Part shown: piece by piece, positions 35,961 to 44,502 of the stretch
Numbering within the stretch: the stretch's first letter is position 1
Layout: each line of letters opens with the position of its first letter
Assembly: GCA_048266425.1 (NCBI GenBank)
Contig: JBLWZN010000015.1
Location: 1 to 64,000 of the forward strand
Reading direction: 5' to 3'
From: Cerina sp048266425
GTDB taxonomy: Bacteria > Bacteroidota > Bacteroidia > Flavobacteriales > Flavobacteriaceae
Length of the DNA stretch: 64,000 bases
Position numbers and translations under genes: made by a program
Notes under the pieces: model-generated
Database searches by the model: none
What the model was told of the DNA's origin: nothing
The model's input: only the letters and a program-made list of their open reading frames with translations

Positions 35961-36067
35961 AAATGGTTAAATGTTAAAAGTTATTTGTTATTGGGTTCAA
36001 AAAGTTAAAGTGTGAGGTGTTTATGTCAATCGTTCTTTAATGAAAAACCATCAACCATCAACCATCA
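35961..36067. repeat. Heptamer-phased tract in the leuC-leuD spacer, ending over the leuC stop
   Basis: From 35961 consecutive words share a TAnnnGT pattern (TAAATGT at 35968, TAAAAGT at 35975, TATTTGT at 35982), then degrade. At 36047-36067 there are three exact copies of ACCATCA. The last copy contains the leuC stop (36065-36067); on the coding strand the stop overlaps an ATG as TGATG. Confidence 0.7.
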
Positions 36068-37477
36068 ACCGACCAACTCCTGCTCCATCAGCTCCCTTGG
36101 ATCCGTCACCTTGCCCGTAACCGCTGCAGCTGCAGCAACTAGCGGACTGGCCAAAAGGGTTCTCGCTCCGGGACCTTGTCGACCTTCAAAGTTACGGTTA
36201 GAGGTGCTTACGGCGTATTTTCCGGCCGGCACCTTGTCATCGTTCATGGCCAAACAGGCAGAACAACCGGGTTCACGTAATTCAAATCCGGCCTGCTCCA
36301 AAATGTCCAACAGTCCTTCCTCTTTGATAGATTGTACCACTTTATGGGATCCGGGAACCAACCAAGCGGTAACGTTATCCGCCTTTTTCCTGCCTTTTAC
36401 GATAGAGGTAAACGCCCTAAAATCTTCGATTCGGCCATTGGTACAGCTTCCCATAAATACAAAGTCAATGGGTTTGCCGATCATATCCTCTTTTTCGTGG
36501 AAAGCCATGTAATTCAATGACTTTTTAAAGGTAGTTGCACCGCCCTCTACCTCATCCGCACTCGGAATTCTTTTGGAGATGCCCTGGCCCATGCCCGGAT
36601 TGGTCCCGTAGGTAATCATGGGCTCTATGGCAGACGCATCAAAATTGATCTCTTTGTCAAAACTTGCACCCTCGTCCGTGCTAAGCGTCTTCCAATATGC
36701 CGCGGCCTTGTCCCATGCTGCACCGGTTGGGGTAAATTCCCTTCCCTTGATATATTCAAACGTTTTTTCATCGGGTGCTATCATGCCGCCCCTGGCGCCC
36801 ATTTCTATACTGAGGTTACAGACGGTCATCCGACCTTCCATAGACATGTTCCTAAAAACATCTCCCGCATATTCTACAAAATATCCTGTCGCGCCCGAGG
36901 TCGTTAATTTTGAAATAATATATAGGGCAACATCCTTTGGCGTTACCCCCGTACCCAGTTTTCCATTTACATTGATACGCATGGATTTAGGTTTGGGCTG
37001 CATAATGCATTGGGTGGCCAGGACCATTTCCACTTCCGAAGTGCCAATACCAAATGCAATTGCACCAAAAGCTCCGTGGGTAGACGTATGCGAATCCCCG
37101 CATACGATGGTTGCCCCTGGTTGTGTAATCCCATATTCAGGTCCCACAATATGGACGATACCGTTTTTTTCATGACCCAGTCCCCAATAAGAAATCCCAT
37201 GCTTTTTGGTGTTTTCCTCCAAGGCCCTAAGCTGGTTGGCGGATAATGGGTCCTCTACGGGCAAATGTTGGTTGATGGTGGGGGTATTATGGTCAGCCGT
37301 AGCAAAAGTACGCTCTGGATATAGCACCGGGATTTTCCGGTTCTTAATTCCCAGAAAGGCAACGGGGCTGGTTACCTCGTGCACCATATGACGATCTATG
37401 AACAGTACATCCGGGCCGTTTTTAATCTTATGGACTATATGGGAATCCCAAACCTTGTCAAATAATGTCTTCTTCAT
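36065..37477 (-). CDS. leuC: 3-isopropylmalate dehydratase large subunit LeuC
   Basis: Aconitase-family [4Fe-4S] subunit that isomerises 2-isopropylmalate with LeuD. The 470-residue protein carries the cluster cysteines in VFMGSCTNGRIEDF and in the REPGCSACLAMN pair, plus ICGDSHTSTHGAFGA and GTSEVEMVLATQ typical of LeuC. It is the first gene of the leu operon in the order C-D-A-B. An exact -7 box lies 81 bases upstream; no leucine-rich leader peptide or T-box was seen in the intervening leader. Its stop codon is embedded in a heptamer repeat. Confidence 0.97.
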   Translation of the reverse strand: MKKTLFDKVWDSHIVHKIKNGPDVLFIDRHMVHEVTSPVAFLGIKNRKIPVLYPERTFATADHNTPTINQHLPVEDPLSANQLRALEENTKKHGISYWGLGHEKNGIVHIVGPEYGITQPGATIVCGDSHTSTHGAFGAIAFGIGTSEVEMVLATQCIMQPKPKSMRINVNGKLGTGVTPKDVALYIISKLTTSGATGYFVEYAGDVFRNMSMEGRMTVCNLSIEMGARGGMIAPDEKTFEYIKGREFTPTGAAWDKAAAYWKTLSTDEGASFDKEINFDASAIEPMITYGTNPGMGQGISKRIPSADEVEGGATTFKKSLNYMAFHEKEDMIGKPIDFVFMGSCTNGRIEDFRAFTSIVKGRKKADNVTAWLVPGSHKVVQSIKEEGLLDILEQAGFELREPGCSACLAMNDDKVPAGKYAVSTSNRNFEGRQGPGARTLLASPLVAAAAAVTGKVTDPRELMEQELVG

Positions 37478-37558
37478 CTTAACTAAATTTTTATGTACCT
37501 GTTAAACAATATATGGGCCATTAAGTTGAAATGCCGAATATATGTTTAAAAAGGCTTG

Positions 37559-37566
37559 CAAATTTA
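37559..37566 (-). promoter_or_regulatory. -7 box TAAATTTG of the leuCDAB operon
   Basis: Exact TAnnTTTG on the minus strand, giving a leader of roughly 75 bases before the leuC ATG at 37477. That is longer than most leaders in the window and could hold regulation, but no hairpin was recognised. Confidence 0.5.
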
Positions 37567-37644
37567 AGAAATATAAGAAAATTTATTGCCATGGGTCACC
37601 GTTAGAATTACGATGTTCAACGGAAACATTTGTTACTTTTTTAA

Positions 37645-39750
37645 TCAACTGATGTAGTTCCATATATTCTTTTCCTGGGTTAACCTAGCGTAGGTGTTTC
37701 TGATAATATGGTTTTCACTTGCTTGCAGACCGGGATCTTTGTTTAATAGTTGCAGGGCATAATACCTTGCCGTTTTAAGAATGTCGTTATCCTTTACAAT
37801 GTCGGCGATCCTCAGGTTAAGGATACCGCTTTGTTGGGTGCCCATAAGGTCTCCCGGCCCACGCAGTTTTAGATCGACCTCTGCTATCTCGAATCCGTCA
37901 TTGGTACTCGTCATGGTCTGAAGTCTGGTTTTGGCCTCGGCGGATAATTTGTGGGAAGTCATCAATATACAATAACTTTGATCGGCACCGCGACCTACCC
38001 GGCCCCTGAGCTGGTGCAATTGTGACAATCCAAAGCGTTCCGCACTTTCTATGATCATCACCGAGGCATTGGGCACATTTACGCCCACCTCTATTACGGT
38101 TGTGGCAACCATGATCTGGGTTTCCCCGTTTACAAACCGATTCATTCCATAATCCTTATCGGCCGCTTTCATTTTGCCGTGGACTATGGAAATCTGGTAA
38201 TCCGGCAGGGGAAAGTCCCTTGCAATGCTCTCGTAGCCGTCCATCAGGTCCTTGTAATCCAAGGCTTCGGATTCCTGTATCAATGGGTATACGATATAAA
38301 TCTGTCTGCCTTTTTTTATTTCGTCCTTAATAAAGGCAAAAACCTTTAGGCGATTGGTGTCGTACCTGTGTACCGTTGTTATTGGTTTTCGGCCTGGAGG
38401 CATTTCATCGATTACCGAAATATCCAAATCCCCATAAAGGCTCATGGCCAAGGTGCGGGGAATGGGCGTGGCCGTCATCACCAGGATATGTGGGGGAATA
38501 TCGTTTTTATGCCACAACTTAGCTCGCTGGGCCACCCCGAATCGGTGCTGCTCGTCCACAATGGCCAACCCTAGATTTTTGAAGATTACTTTGTCCTCCA
38601 GTAAGGCATGCGTACCGATAAGTATGTGCAATTTCCCATTTTCCAGTTGTTCGTGTATGATTTTTCGGTCCGATTTTTTTACGGAACCTGTAAGTAGGGA
38701 AATGTTCACCCCAATCCCGCCCAGCAATTCCTTGATGCCGTTAAAATGCTGCGTTGCCAAAATCTCCGTGGGGGCCATCAAACAGGCCTGGAAACCATTA
38801 TCTATGGCCAGTAACATGGTCATTAGGGCAACGATGGTCTTCCCGGAGCCAACATCCCCTTGTAGCAACCGGTTCATTTGTGCGTTGGTGCCCAGATCTG
38901 ACCGAATCTCCTTGAGTACCCGTTTTTGTGCATCCGTAAGTTCGAACGGGAGATGATGGGAGTAAAAATCATTAAAAAGTTCCCCGACCTTATCAAAATT
39001 GAACCCCTTTATTTTTTGTTTTCGGATCAATTTTTTAGTGATCAATTGCAATTGTAGGTAAAAGAGTTCCTCGAACTTCAACCTAAATTGTGCCTTGGCC
39101 AGCAGTTCCTGATTTTTAGGGAAATGGATATTGAACAGGGCCTCGCTCTTGGATATCAATTTTAATTCGGACATGATGCCAGGGGAGAGGGTTTCCACAA
39201 ATTGCCCCTGTGTCTCCAGAAACAATTGTTCGACAAGTTTACTGATGACCCTGTTTGTAATCCCTTTGTTTCCGAGTTTTTCCGTAGAGGGATAAATAGG
39301 TTGCATAGAGATCTTCAGTCCCTTTTCATGCTCCGAAAGTGGTTCCATTTCGGGGTGGGGCATGGAAAAAGATCCGTTGAACCAATTGGTACGCCCAAAA
39401 ATCACATAAGGGACATTTAGTTTCAGATTTTCCCTGATCCACTTTTGGCCACGGAACCAAACCAACTCCATTTGGCCCGTTTCATCCACAAAGGTTGCGA
39501 CCAAACGTTGTCCCCTTTTTTGTTCCACGGTCTTTAGGTGAACGATTTTCCCAATAATCTGCACCTCGGCGCTGTTGCGTTGTAGTTGGTTTATTTTGTA
39601 GTACTGGGTCTTGTCCAAATATCGATTTGGAAAGAGATTTATGAGATCCCGATAGGTACGTACCCCCAGTTCGGACCCTAAGGTTTCGGCCCGATTGGGA
39701 CCAACACCTTTCAAATATACGATCGGGGTTTGGAGTATGCTGGGATTCAT
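37645..39750 (-). CDS. recG: ATP-dependent DNA helicase RecG
   Basis: Branch-migration helicase that regresses stalled replication forks and processes Holliday junctions. The 701-residue protein has an N-terminal wedge/OB domain (about 1-240, opening with VYLKGVGPNRAETLG), Walker A GDVGSGKT (298-305), DEQH box (399-402), TATPIPRT and the TRG-like C-terminal region (QLRGRVGRG, GFEIAEVDLKLRGPGDLMG). I chose the ATG at 39750; an upstream TTG-type extension of 38 residues (to 39864) would run past the M1 promoter and has no family support. It is divergent from the M1 peptidase. Confidence 0.96.
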   Translation of the reverse strand: MNPSILQTPIVYLKGVGPNRAETLGSELGVRTYRDLINLFPNRYLDKTQYYKINQLQRNSAEVQIIGKIVHLKTVEQKRGQRLVATFVDETGQMELVWFRGQKWIRENLKLNVPYVIFGRTNWFNGSFSMPHPEMEPLSEHEKGLKISMQPIYPSTEKLGNKGITNRVISKLVEQLFLETQGQFVETLSPGIMSELKLISKSEALFNIHFPKNQELLAKAQFRLKFEELFYLQLQLITKKLIRKQKIKGFNFDKVGELFNDFYSHHLPFELTDAQKRVLKEIRSDLGTNAQMNRLLQGDVGSGKTIVALMTMLLAIDNGFQACLMAPTEILATQHFNGIKELLGGIGVNISLLTGSVKKSDRKIIHEQLENGKLHILIGTHALLEDKVIFKNLGLAIVDEQHRFGVAQRAKLWHKNDIPPHILVMTATPIPRTLAMSLYGDLDISVIDEMPPGRKPITTVHRYDTNRLKVFAFIKDEIKKGRQIYIVYPLIQESEALDYKDLMDGYESIARDFPLPDYQISIVHGKMKAADKDYGMNRFVNGETQIMVATTVIEVGVNVPNASVMIIESAERFGLSQLHQLRGRVGRGADQSYCILMTSHKLSAEAKTRLQTMTSTNDGFEIAEVDLKLRGPGDLMGTQQSGILNLRIADIVKDNDILKTARYYALQLLNKDPGLQASENHIIRNTYARLTQEKNIWNYIS

Positions 39751-39836
39751 AGGACTAAAATAGGGGTAAACACATAGCTCGCAAAAGTCTTTGACCGATT
39801 TTTTTCGATGGATGGGTTTTGGTCCGTTAGGGATTA

Positions 39837-39844
39837 TATATTTG
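39837..39844 (+). promoter_or_regulatory. -7 box TATATTTG immediately before the M1 peptidase operon
   Basis: Exact TAnnTTTG ending 4 bases before the ATG at 39849, the same geometry as the EamA gene. A TTTG at 39818-39821 could serve as the -33 element with a 15-base spacer. A leaderless or nearly leaderless transcript is implied. Confidence 0.5.
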
Positions 39845-39848
39845 TAGT

Positions 39849-41981
39849 ATGAAGTACATGCCACTTATCGTTATTTTCCTGCTGGGAGTGGGTGCAAATG
39901 CCCAGCATCAGGAGAAGGTAGATTTTACCCACGCCGATGTTTCCATTGCCGTCGACCCCTATAACCAACATATACAAGGTATGGTCACTTATGATTTAAG
40001 GGTGCTTCAAAAGGTAGATTCAATTTTCTTGGATGCCAAGAATATGGATTTTTCCTCGGTTTTATTGGATGGAAAAAGGGTTAGGTTTTACAACAATGGG
40101 AAAATTTTGGCCATCCGAAAAAAATTAAGGGCGGGGAAGGAGCACAGGTTGTCACTTATTTATGAAACGATGCCCAAGCAGACGGTTTATTTTATTGGGT
40201 GGACTTCGGCTCCGCTCGGCCACCCGGATAACTGGAATAGTCGAAGTGCCATGGCTGATCCTAACCAAAAACAGGTCTGGACCCAGGGCCAAGGCAAATA
40301 TACCAGTTATTGGCTCCCTAGTTTTGACGACATGAACGAAAAGGTGGAGTTTGATATGGATATTACCTTTGACAAGACCTATTCTGTAATTGCCAATGGA
40401 AAACTGAGGGATACCGAGGAGACGGACAGCCTTAAAACCTGGTTTTTCGACATGGAACACCCAATGAGCAGCTATCTATTGGCGTTTGCAATTGGGCAAT
40501 ACGACCTTCAAGAAGCCGTTTCTGCAAATAACATTCCACTAAAAATGTATTATTATCCACAGGATACCCAGGAGGTAGAACCTACCTATCGCTATACCAA
40601 ACGAATTTTTGATTTTATGGTATCGGAAATCGGGGTAGCCTATCCTTGGCAAAATTACAAACAGGTTCCAGTTCGGGATTTCCTTTACGCTGGGATGGAA
40701 AATACGGGAACGACTATATTTTCCGATGGCTTAATGATCGATTCCGTGGCTTTTGTCGATCGGAATTATGTAAATGTGAATGCCCATGAGTTGGCGCATC
40801 AGTGGTTTGGGGATATGGTCACCGAGGTGGACGGCCATCACCACTGGCTACAGGAAGGCTTTGCCACGTATTATGCCCTCTTGGCCGAAAGGGAAATATT
40901 TGGGGACGAGTATTTTTATTGGAAGTTGTACGATTCGGCCAAAGAGCTGCAAAGACTTTCCAGTGATGGCAAGGGGGAGGCCCTGATTGATCCCAAGGCC
41001 AGTAGCCTAACTTTTTACGACAAGGGGGCATGGGCGTTGGTGATGCTTAAAGGTCTTGTTGGGGAAGCCGCTTTTAAATCCGGAGTACGTAATTATTTGA
41101 GGAAATATCAATTTAAGAATGTAACCATAACCGATTTTTTAGCTCAAATGGAGCAGGAAAGCGGGAAGGATTTATCCGATTTTAAAAGGACCTGGTTGGA
41201 GGGCACTGCATTTCCGGAGTTACAAACACAAAAAATATTGATGGATTCCTCTCCTACAATTGCTGCGTTCTATGCGCTGCAGCGAGAAATGACGGCAAGT
41301 TCAGGGAACAGTGAAACAATCATTCAGCGGTATTGGGACAGAACCAATTCCGTCCTGTTGAAAAGGAAAATTGTGGAACGGTACTATAAGTCCCTGTCAA
41401 AAGACCTTATCCGGCAGGCCTTTGAAAGTAACGATATCGGGATTAGGCAGGCGCTGGCCGTTACCATGGACAAGATTACGCCCGACGTGAAACCAGGGTT
41501 TGAATCCTTGTTGAGCGATAAAAGCTACGTTACCATTGAGAATGCGCTCTATAAACTTTGGATCTATTTTCCAGGGGATCGGGTCAAATATTTGGATAGC
41601 ACCCAGGGTATCGTGGGATTTGCGAATAAAAATGTACGTTTGTTATGGCTTACTTTGGCCTTGTTGACCAAGGATTATCAGGTAAGCGAAAAACCAAAAT
41701 ATTACCAAGAATTGAGCGGATATACCTCGCCAAAGTACTCCTATGAGGTGAGGCTTGGTGCATTTCAGTATTTAGAGGAAGGAATTGGTTTCTCCGATCA
41801 AAACCTTAAGGATCTAATTAACGCATCGATCCACCATAACTGGCAATTTAGAAAACAGGCTCGAGCCCTTTTGGATAGACTTTTGGAAGACCCCGGGTAT
41901 AGGAAGAAATTGGTCAAAATATCCAAGGAACTAAAAGGGGACGAATTACGTTATATATTAAATCAACTGGAGAAAGTATGA
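39849..41981 (+). CDS. Secreted M1-family zinc aminopeptidase
   Basis: An exported metallopeptidase of 710 residues. A signal peptide (LIVIFLLGVGANAQ) precedes the M1 N-terminal beta domain. The substrate-anchoring GxMEN motif is AGMENTG, the zinc site HELAH is at 313-317 with the third ligand Glu336 (WLQEGFA), spaced 18 residues as in active M1 enzymes. A C-terminal helical domain follows (about residues 460-710). It removes N-terminal amino acids from peptides in the periplasm or outside. Its stop overlaps the next ATG (ATGA, 41978-41981), so it is coupled to two patatin genes. Confidence 0.93.
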   Translation: MKYMPLIVIFLLGVGANAQHQEKVDFTHADVSIAVDPYNQHIQGMVTYDLRVLQKVDSIFLDAKNMDFSSVLLDGKRVRFYNNGKILAIRKKLRAGKEHRLSLIYETMPKQTVYFIGWTSAPLGHPDNWNSRSAMADPNQKQVWTQGQGKYTSYWLPSFDDMNEKVEFDMDITFDKTYSVIANGKLRDTEETDSLKTWFFDMEHPMSSYLLAFAIGQYDLQEAVSANNIPLKMYYYPQDTQEVEPTYRYTKRIFDFMVSEIGVAYPWQNYKQVPVRDFLYAGMENTGTTIFSDGLMIDSVAFVDRNYVNVNAHELAHQWFGDMVTEVDGHHHWLQEGFATYYALLAEREIFGDEYFYWKLYDSAKELQRLSSDGKGEALIDPKASSLTFYDKGAWALVMLKGLVGEAAFKSGVRNYLRKYQFKNVTITDFLAQMEQESGKDLSDFKRTWLEGTAFPELQTQKILMDSSPTIAAFYALQREMTASSGNSETIIQRYWDRTNSVLLKRKIVERYYKSLSKDLIRQAFESNDIGIRQALAVTMDKITPDVKPGFESLLSDKSYVTIENALYKLWIYFPGDRVKYLDSTQGIVGFANKNVRLLWLTLALLTKDYQVSEKPKYYQELSGYTSPKYSYEVRLGAFQYLEEGIGFSDQNLKDLINASIHHNWQFRKQARALLDRLLEDPGYRKKLVKISKELKGDELRYILNQLEKV

Positions 41982-42883
41982 GGGCAATGGTAATTTCGGG
42001 TGGGGCCAGCAAGGGTGCTTTTGCAGGGGGCGTTGCCCAGTATTTGGTACAGGAGCTCAAATACGATTATGACCTATTTTTGGGCACTTCCACCGGGAGC
42101 CTTCTTATTTCCCATTTTGCCCTTAAGAAAATCGAAAAAATTAAATCGGTCTATACCTCTGTGAATCAGGACAGTATTTTCAGCAATTGCCCGTTTAAAG
42201 TGCAAAAAAAATACGGGGCGGACAATATAAAAATTGATCATTTTAATGTGCTCAAAAATTTTTACCGGGGCAGTAAGACCTTTGGGGAGAGCTATAACCT
42301 CTTAAAACTAATAAAAAAGACCCTTACTGTAGAAGAGTTTAATACACTTAAGAAAGACCCGGTCGATATCGTGGCCACGGTATCCAATTTGTCCCTAAAC
42401 CAAGTGGAATATATTTCCATTAAGGATTGTACCTATGAGGAATTTTGTGAATGGATATGGATATCCTGTAACTATACCCCATTTATGACCTTGGTAAAGA
42501 AGAATGGATGCGAATATGCCGATGGCGGGCTGGGTAGTATGGTCCCCATAGAGGAAGCCATAAAACGGGGAGCTACGGTAGTGGATGCCATTATTTTGCA
42601 GACCGAAGTCACCCTAACCAACCGCATGCCCTCCAAGAACGTATTTTCCCTGCTTACCAGTATGTTCGGATTTATGTTAGATCGGATTGAAAACCAAAAT
42701 ATACGGATAGGCAAGTTTGTAGCCAATCACAACAACGCGATTATCAATTTTTACTATACCCCTACGGTGCTTACTACAAACGCCCTCATTTTCAACAAGG
42801 AAAAAATGACGGCCTGGTGGGAAAGCGGATATAATTTTGCCAAGCATAAGAACTTGGAGACTAATCAAATTGAATTGGAATGA
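41978..42883 (+). CDS. Patatin-like phospholipase, paralogue A
   Basis: A Ser/Asp-dyad lipid acyl hydrolase of 301 residues without a signal peptide, so probably cytoplasmic. The oxyanion-hole GGASKGAF (8-15), nucleophile Ser38 in GTSTGS and catalytic Asp in YADGGLG (about residue 180) are all intact. It belongs to the compact bacterial patatin group. Coupled by ATGA overlaps to the M1 gene before it and the second patatin after it. The two patatins are clearly a tandem duplication (same length, shared NLSxNxVEYxxIKD and DEFCxWIWISCNY-type blocks). Substrate unknown. Confidence 0.92.
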   Translation: MRAMVISGGASKGAFAGGVAQYLVQELKYDYDLFLGTSTGSLLISHFALKKIEKIKSVYTSVNQDSIFSNCPFKVQKKYGADNIKIDHFNVLKNFYRGSKTFGESYNLLKLIKKTLTVEEFNTLKKDPVDIVATVSNLSLNQVEYISIKDCTYEEFCEWIWISCNYTPFMTLVKKNGCEYADGGLGSMVPIEEAIKRGATVVDAIILQTEVTLTNRMPSKNVFSLLTSMFGFMLDRIENQNIRIGKFVANHNNAIINFYYTPTVLTTNALIFNKEKMTAWWESGYNFAKHKNLETNQIELE

Positions 42884-43782
42884 GAGCATTGGTCATTAGC
42901 GGTGGTGGCAGCAAGGGCGCCTTTGCAGGAGGGGTGGCCCAATACTTAATGGAGGTAGAAAAGCGCAATTACGAAATCTTGGTGGGAACCTCCACCGGCA
43001 GTTTGCTGATTCCGCATTTGGCCCTCAACAATCTCGGAAAACTTTATGATATCTATACCAATGTTAACCAGCTTTCAATTTTTAGTTTAAATCCCTTTAT
43101 CGTCCGTAAAAGAGGGGATAGGGAATATGTTTCCATAAATTTTCTCGCCTCCATTTTACAATTTATTAAAGGAAAAAGAACCTTTGGGGAAAGCAAGGCG
43201 CTCAGAAGGACGGTCCGAAGAAATTTCACCGTAGAGGAATATCAACAAATCCTGAAAAATAACTCCGAGGTTGTGGTAACGGTTTCCAATCTCTCCAAAA
43301 ATAGGGTAGAATACAAATGTATTAAGGATTTTAGTTATGATGAATTCTGTGATTGGATATGGATTTCCTGTAATTACATACCGTTCATGTCCCTGGCCAA
43401 AAAGGATGGTTTTGAATACGGGGACGGGGGGTTGGGATGTGTTGTCCCCATCCAGGAGGCTATTCGGCGGGGGGCTACGGAGATAGATGCCATTATCCTG
43501 GAATCGGAGAACATGGAGCGCAATAAGGTTCTGGGTAAAAATCCGTTTTCGCTTATGTTGAGCATTTACGGATTTGTCCTAGATCAAATTGAATATCACG
43601 ATATTTCCGCGGGAATTCTGACTGCCGAACATCTGGGGGTAAAACTCAATCTGTATTACACTCCGACCAAATTGACCGAGAATTCATTGGTTTTCAATAA
43701 AAAGTTGATGACAAAATGGTGGCTCCAGGGTTTCAGCTATGCCGAAACTAAATTTATGGACTTAGGGGAACCCCTACCATAA
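42880..43782 (+). CDS. Patatin-like phospholipase, paralogue B
   Basis: The tandem copy of the preceding gene, 300 residues, with the complete active site: GGGSKGAF (8-15), Ser38 in GTSTGS and Asp in YGDGGLG near residue 180. The oxyanion loop has the classical GGG where copy A has GGA. It differs mainly in the 60-110 region and the C-terminal third, where substrate selectivity usually lies, which suggests divergence of function. The ATG overlaps the stop of copy A, and its 3' end overlaps the convergent gene by 9 bases. Confidence 0.92.
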   Translation: MRALVISGGGSKGAFAGGVAQYLMEVEKRNYEILVGTSTGSLLIPHLALNNLGKLYDIYTNVNQLSIFSLNPFIVRKRGDREYVSINFLASILQFIKGKRTFGESKALRRTVRRNFTVEEYQQILKNNSEVVVTVSNLSKNRVEYKCIKDFSYDEFCDWIWISCNYIPFMSLAKKDGFEYGDGGLGCVVPIQEAIRRGATEIDAIILESENMERNKVLGKNPFSLMLSIYGFVLDQIEYHDISAGILTAEHLGVKLNLYYTPTKLTENSLVFNKKLMTKWWLQGFSYAETKFMDLGEPLP

Positions 43783-44292
43783 TTCCCGGATTTCCTTTTT
43801 TATGTATGCAAGTGCGGTACCCGAGGGCGATGATTTTTCCATGGTATCGTTTAAAATATCTTCCCGCAATTTGTCCGCGGTATCCGTTTCGCTCATGGCT
43901 GCCTTGCGGATAGATTGTATGGTGGCGCTTTTGGCCGCCTTGATGATATTCCAACAATCATCGGTCATATAGATCTGTTGGGAAAGGTTGTGATCGAACT
44001 CTTTTTCGATGTTGTTTATCAAAAGACTCTCGTATTCATTCTTTTTGGTCGATTTTGGGGCTATTCTCACCAATAAACTCGGGATCGAGATTCTTTCCAA
44101 AAACAAGGCCATTCTTTCGTATGCCTGTAAGCGAATGGGCAGGATACTTTTTTGCGATTCCTTGTGCAATAAATATCTTCTTCGGCCTTCCTCGTTTTTG
44201 GTATGCATTTTAAAAAAATAAAACGCCACTACACCAGTAACGACCGCGGGTAATAGATAAGCAAAAAGTCTTAGGATTTCCTCTCCATTCAT
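43774..44292 (-). CDS. Uncharacterised single-span membrane protein
   Basis: A 172-residue protein with one N-terminal transmembrane helix (about residues 8-27, LFAYLLPAVVTGVVAFYFF) followed by a highly charged helical cytoplasmic domain (KMHTKNEEGRRRYLLHKESQ; LQAYERMALFLERI; FDHNLSQQIYMTDDCWNIIKAAK). No catalytic motif was recognised. It overlaps the second patatin tail to tail by 9 bases, so transcripts from the two strands interfere at their ends. It could be a membrane-bound coiled-coil regulator; I do not recognise the family. Confidence 0.75.
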   Translation of the reverse strand: MNGEEILRLFAYLLPAVVTGVVAFYFFKMHTKNEEGRRRYLLHKESQKSILPIRLQAYERMALFLERISIPSLLVRIAPKSTKKNEYESLLINNIEKEFDHNLSQQIYMTDDCWNIIKAAKSATIQSIRKAAMSETDTADKLREDILNDTMEKSSPSGTALAYIKKEIRELW

Positions 44293-44434
44293 GTTTAAAA
44301 GCTTTTAGGTTTGATTTGATTTATGCTTGTAAAACGTGTGATTTTTGGAAAAAGTATGTGCCAATCCGAATATGGCCAACGCGCATGGGCCAACTTAACC
44401 TCGTGGAATTTTGAGAAACTGGGAATTAAATCAA

Positions 44435-44481
44435 AACTGCCTGTCCAATTGAGGCGAAGCGCTTTATCGGACAGGCAGGTT
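44435..44481 (-). terminator. Hairpin terminator of the degenerate OmpA-like gene
   Basis: Arms TGCCTGTCC (44438-44446) and GGACAGGCA (44469-44477) pair perfectly, with a partly self-complementary loop that includes AAGCGCTT. On the minus strand the stem is followed by TTTTGATTT. It lies 21 bases after the OmpA-like stop. The large structured loop also fits a dispersed repeat. Confidence 0.7.
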
Positions 44482-44502
44482 CTGGAAAATGTATTTTTAT
44501 TT

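Noticed and set aside
41978..43782. Patatins as CBASS-type antiphage effectors
   Set aside because: No nucleotide cyclase, sensor or other defence gene is adjacent, and the pair is coupled to an aminopeptidase.
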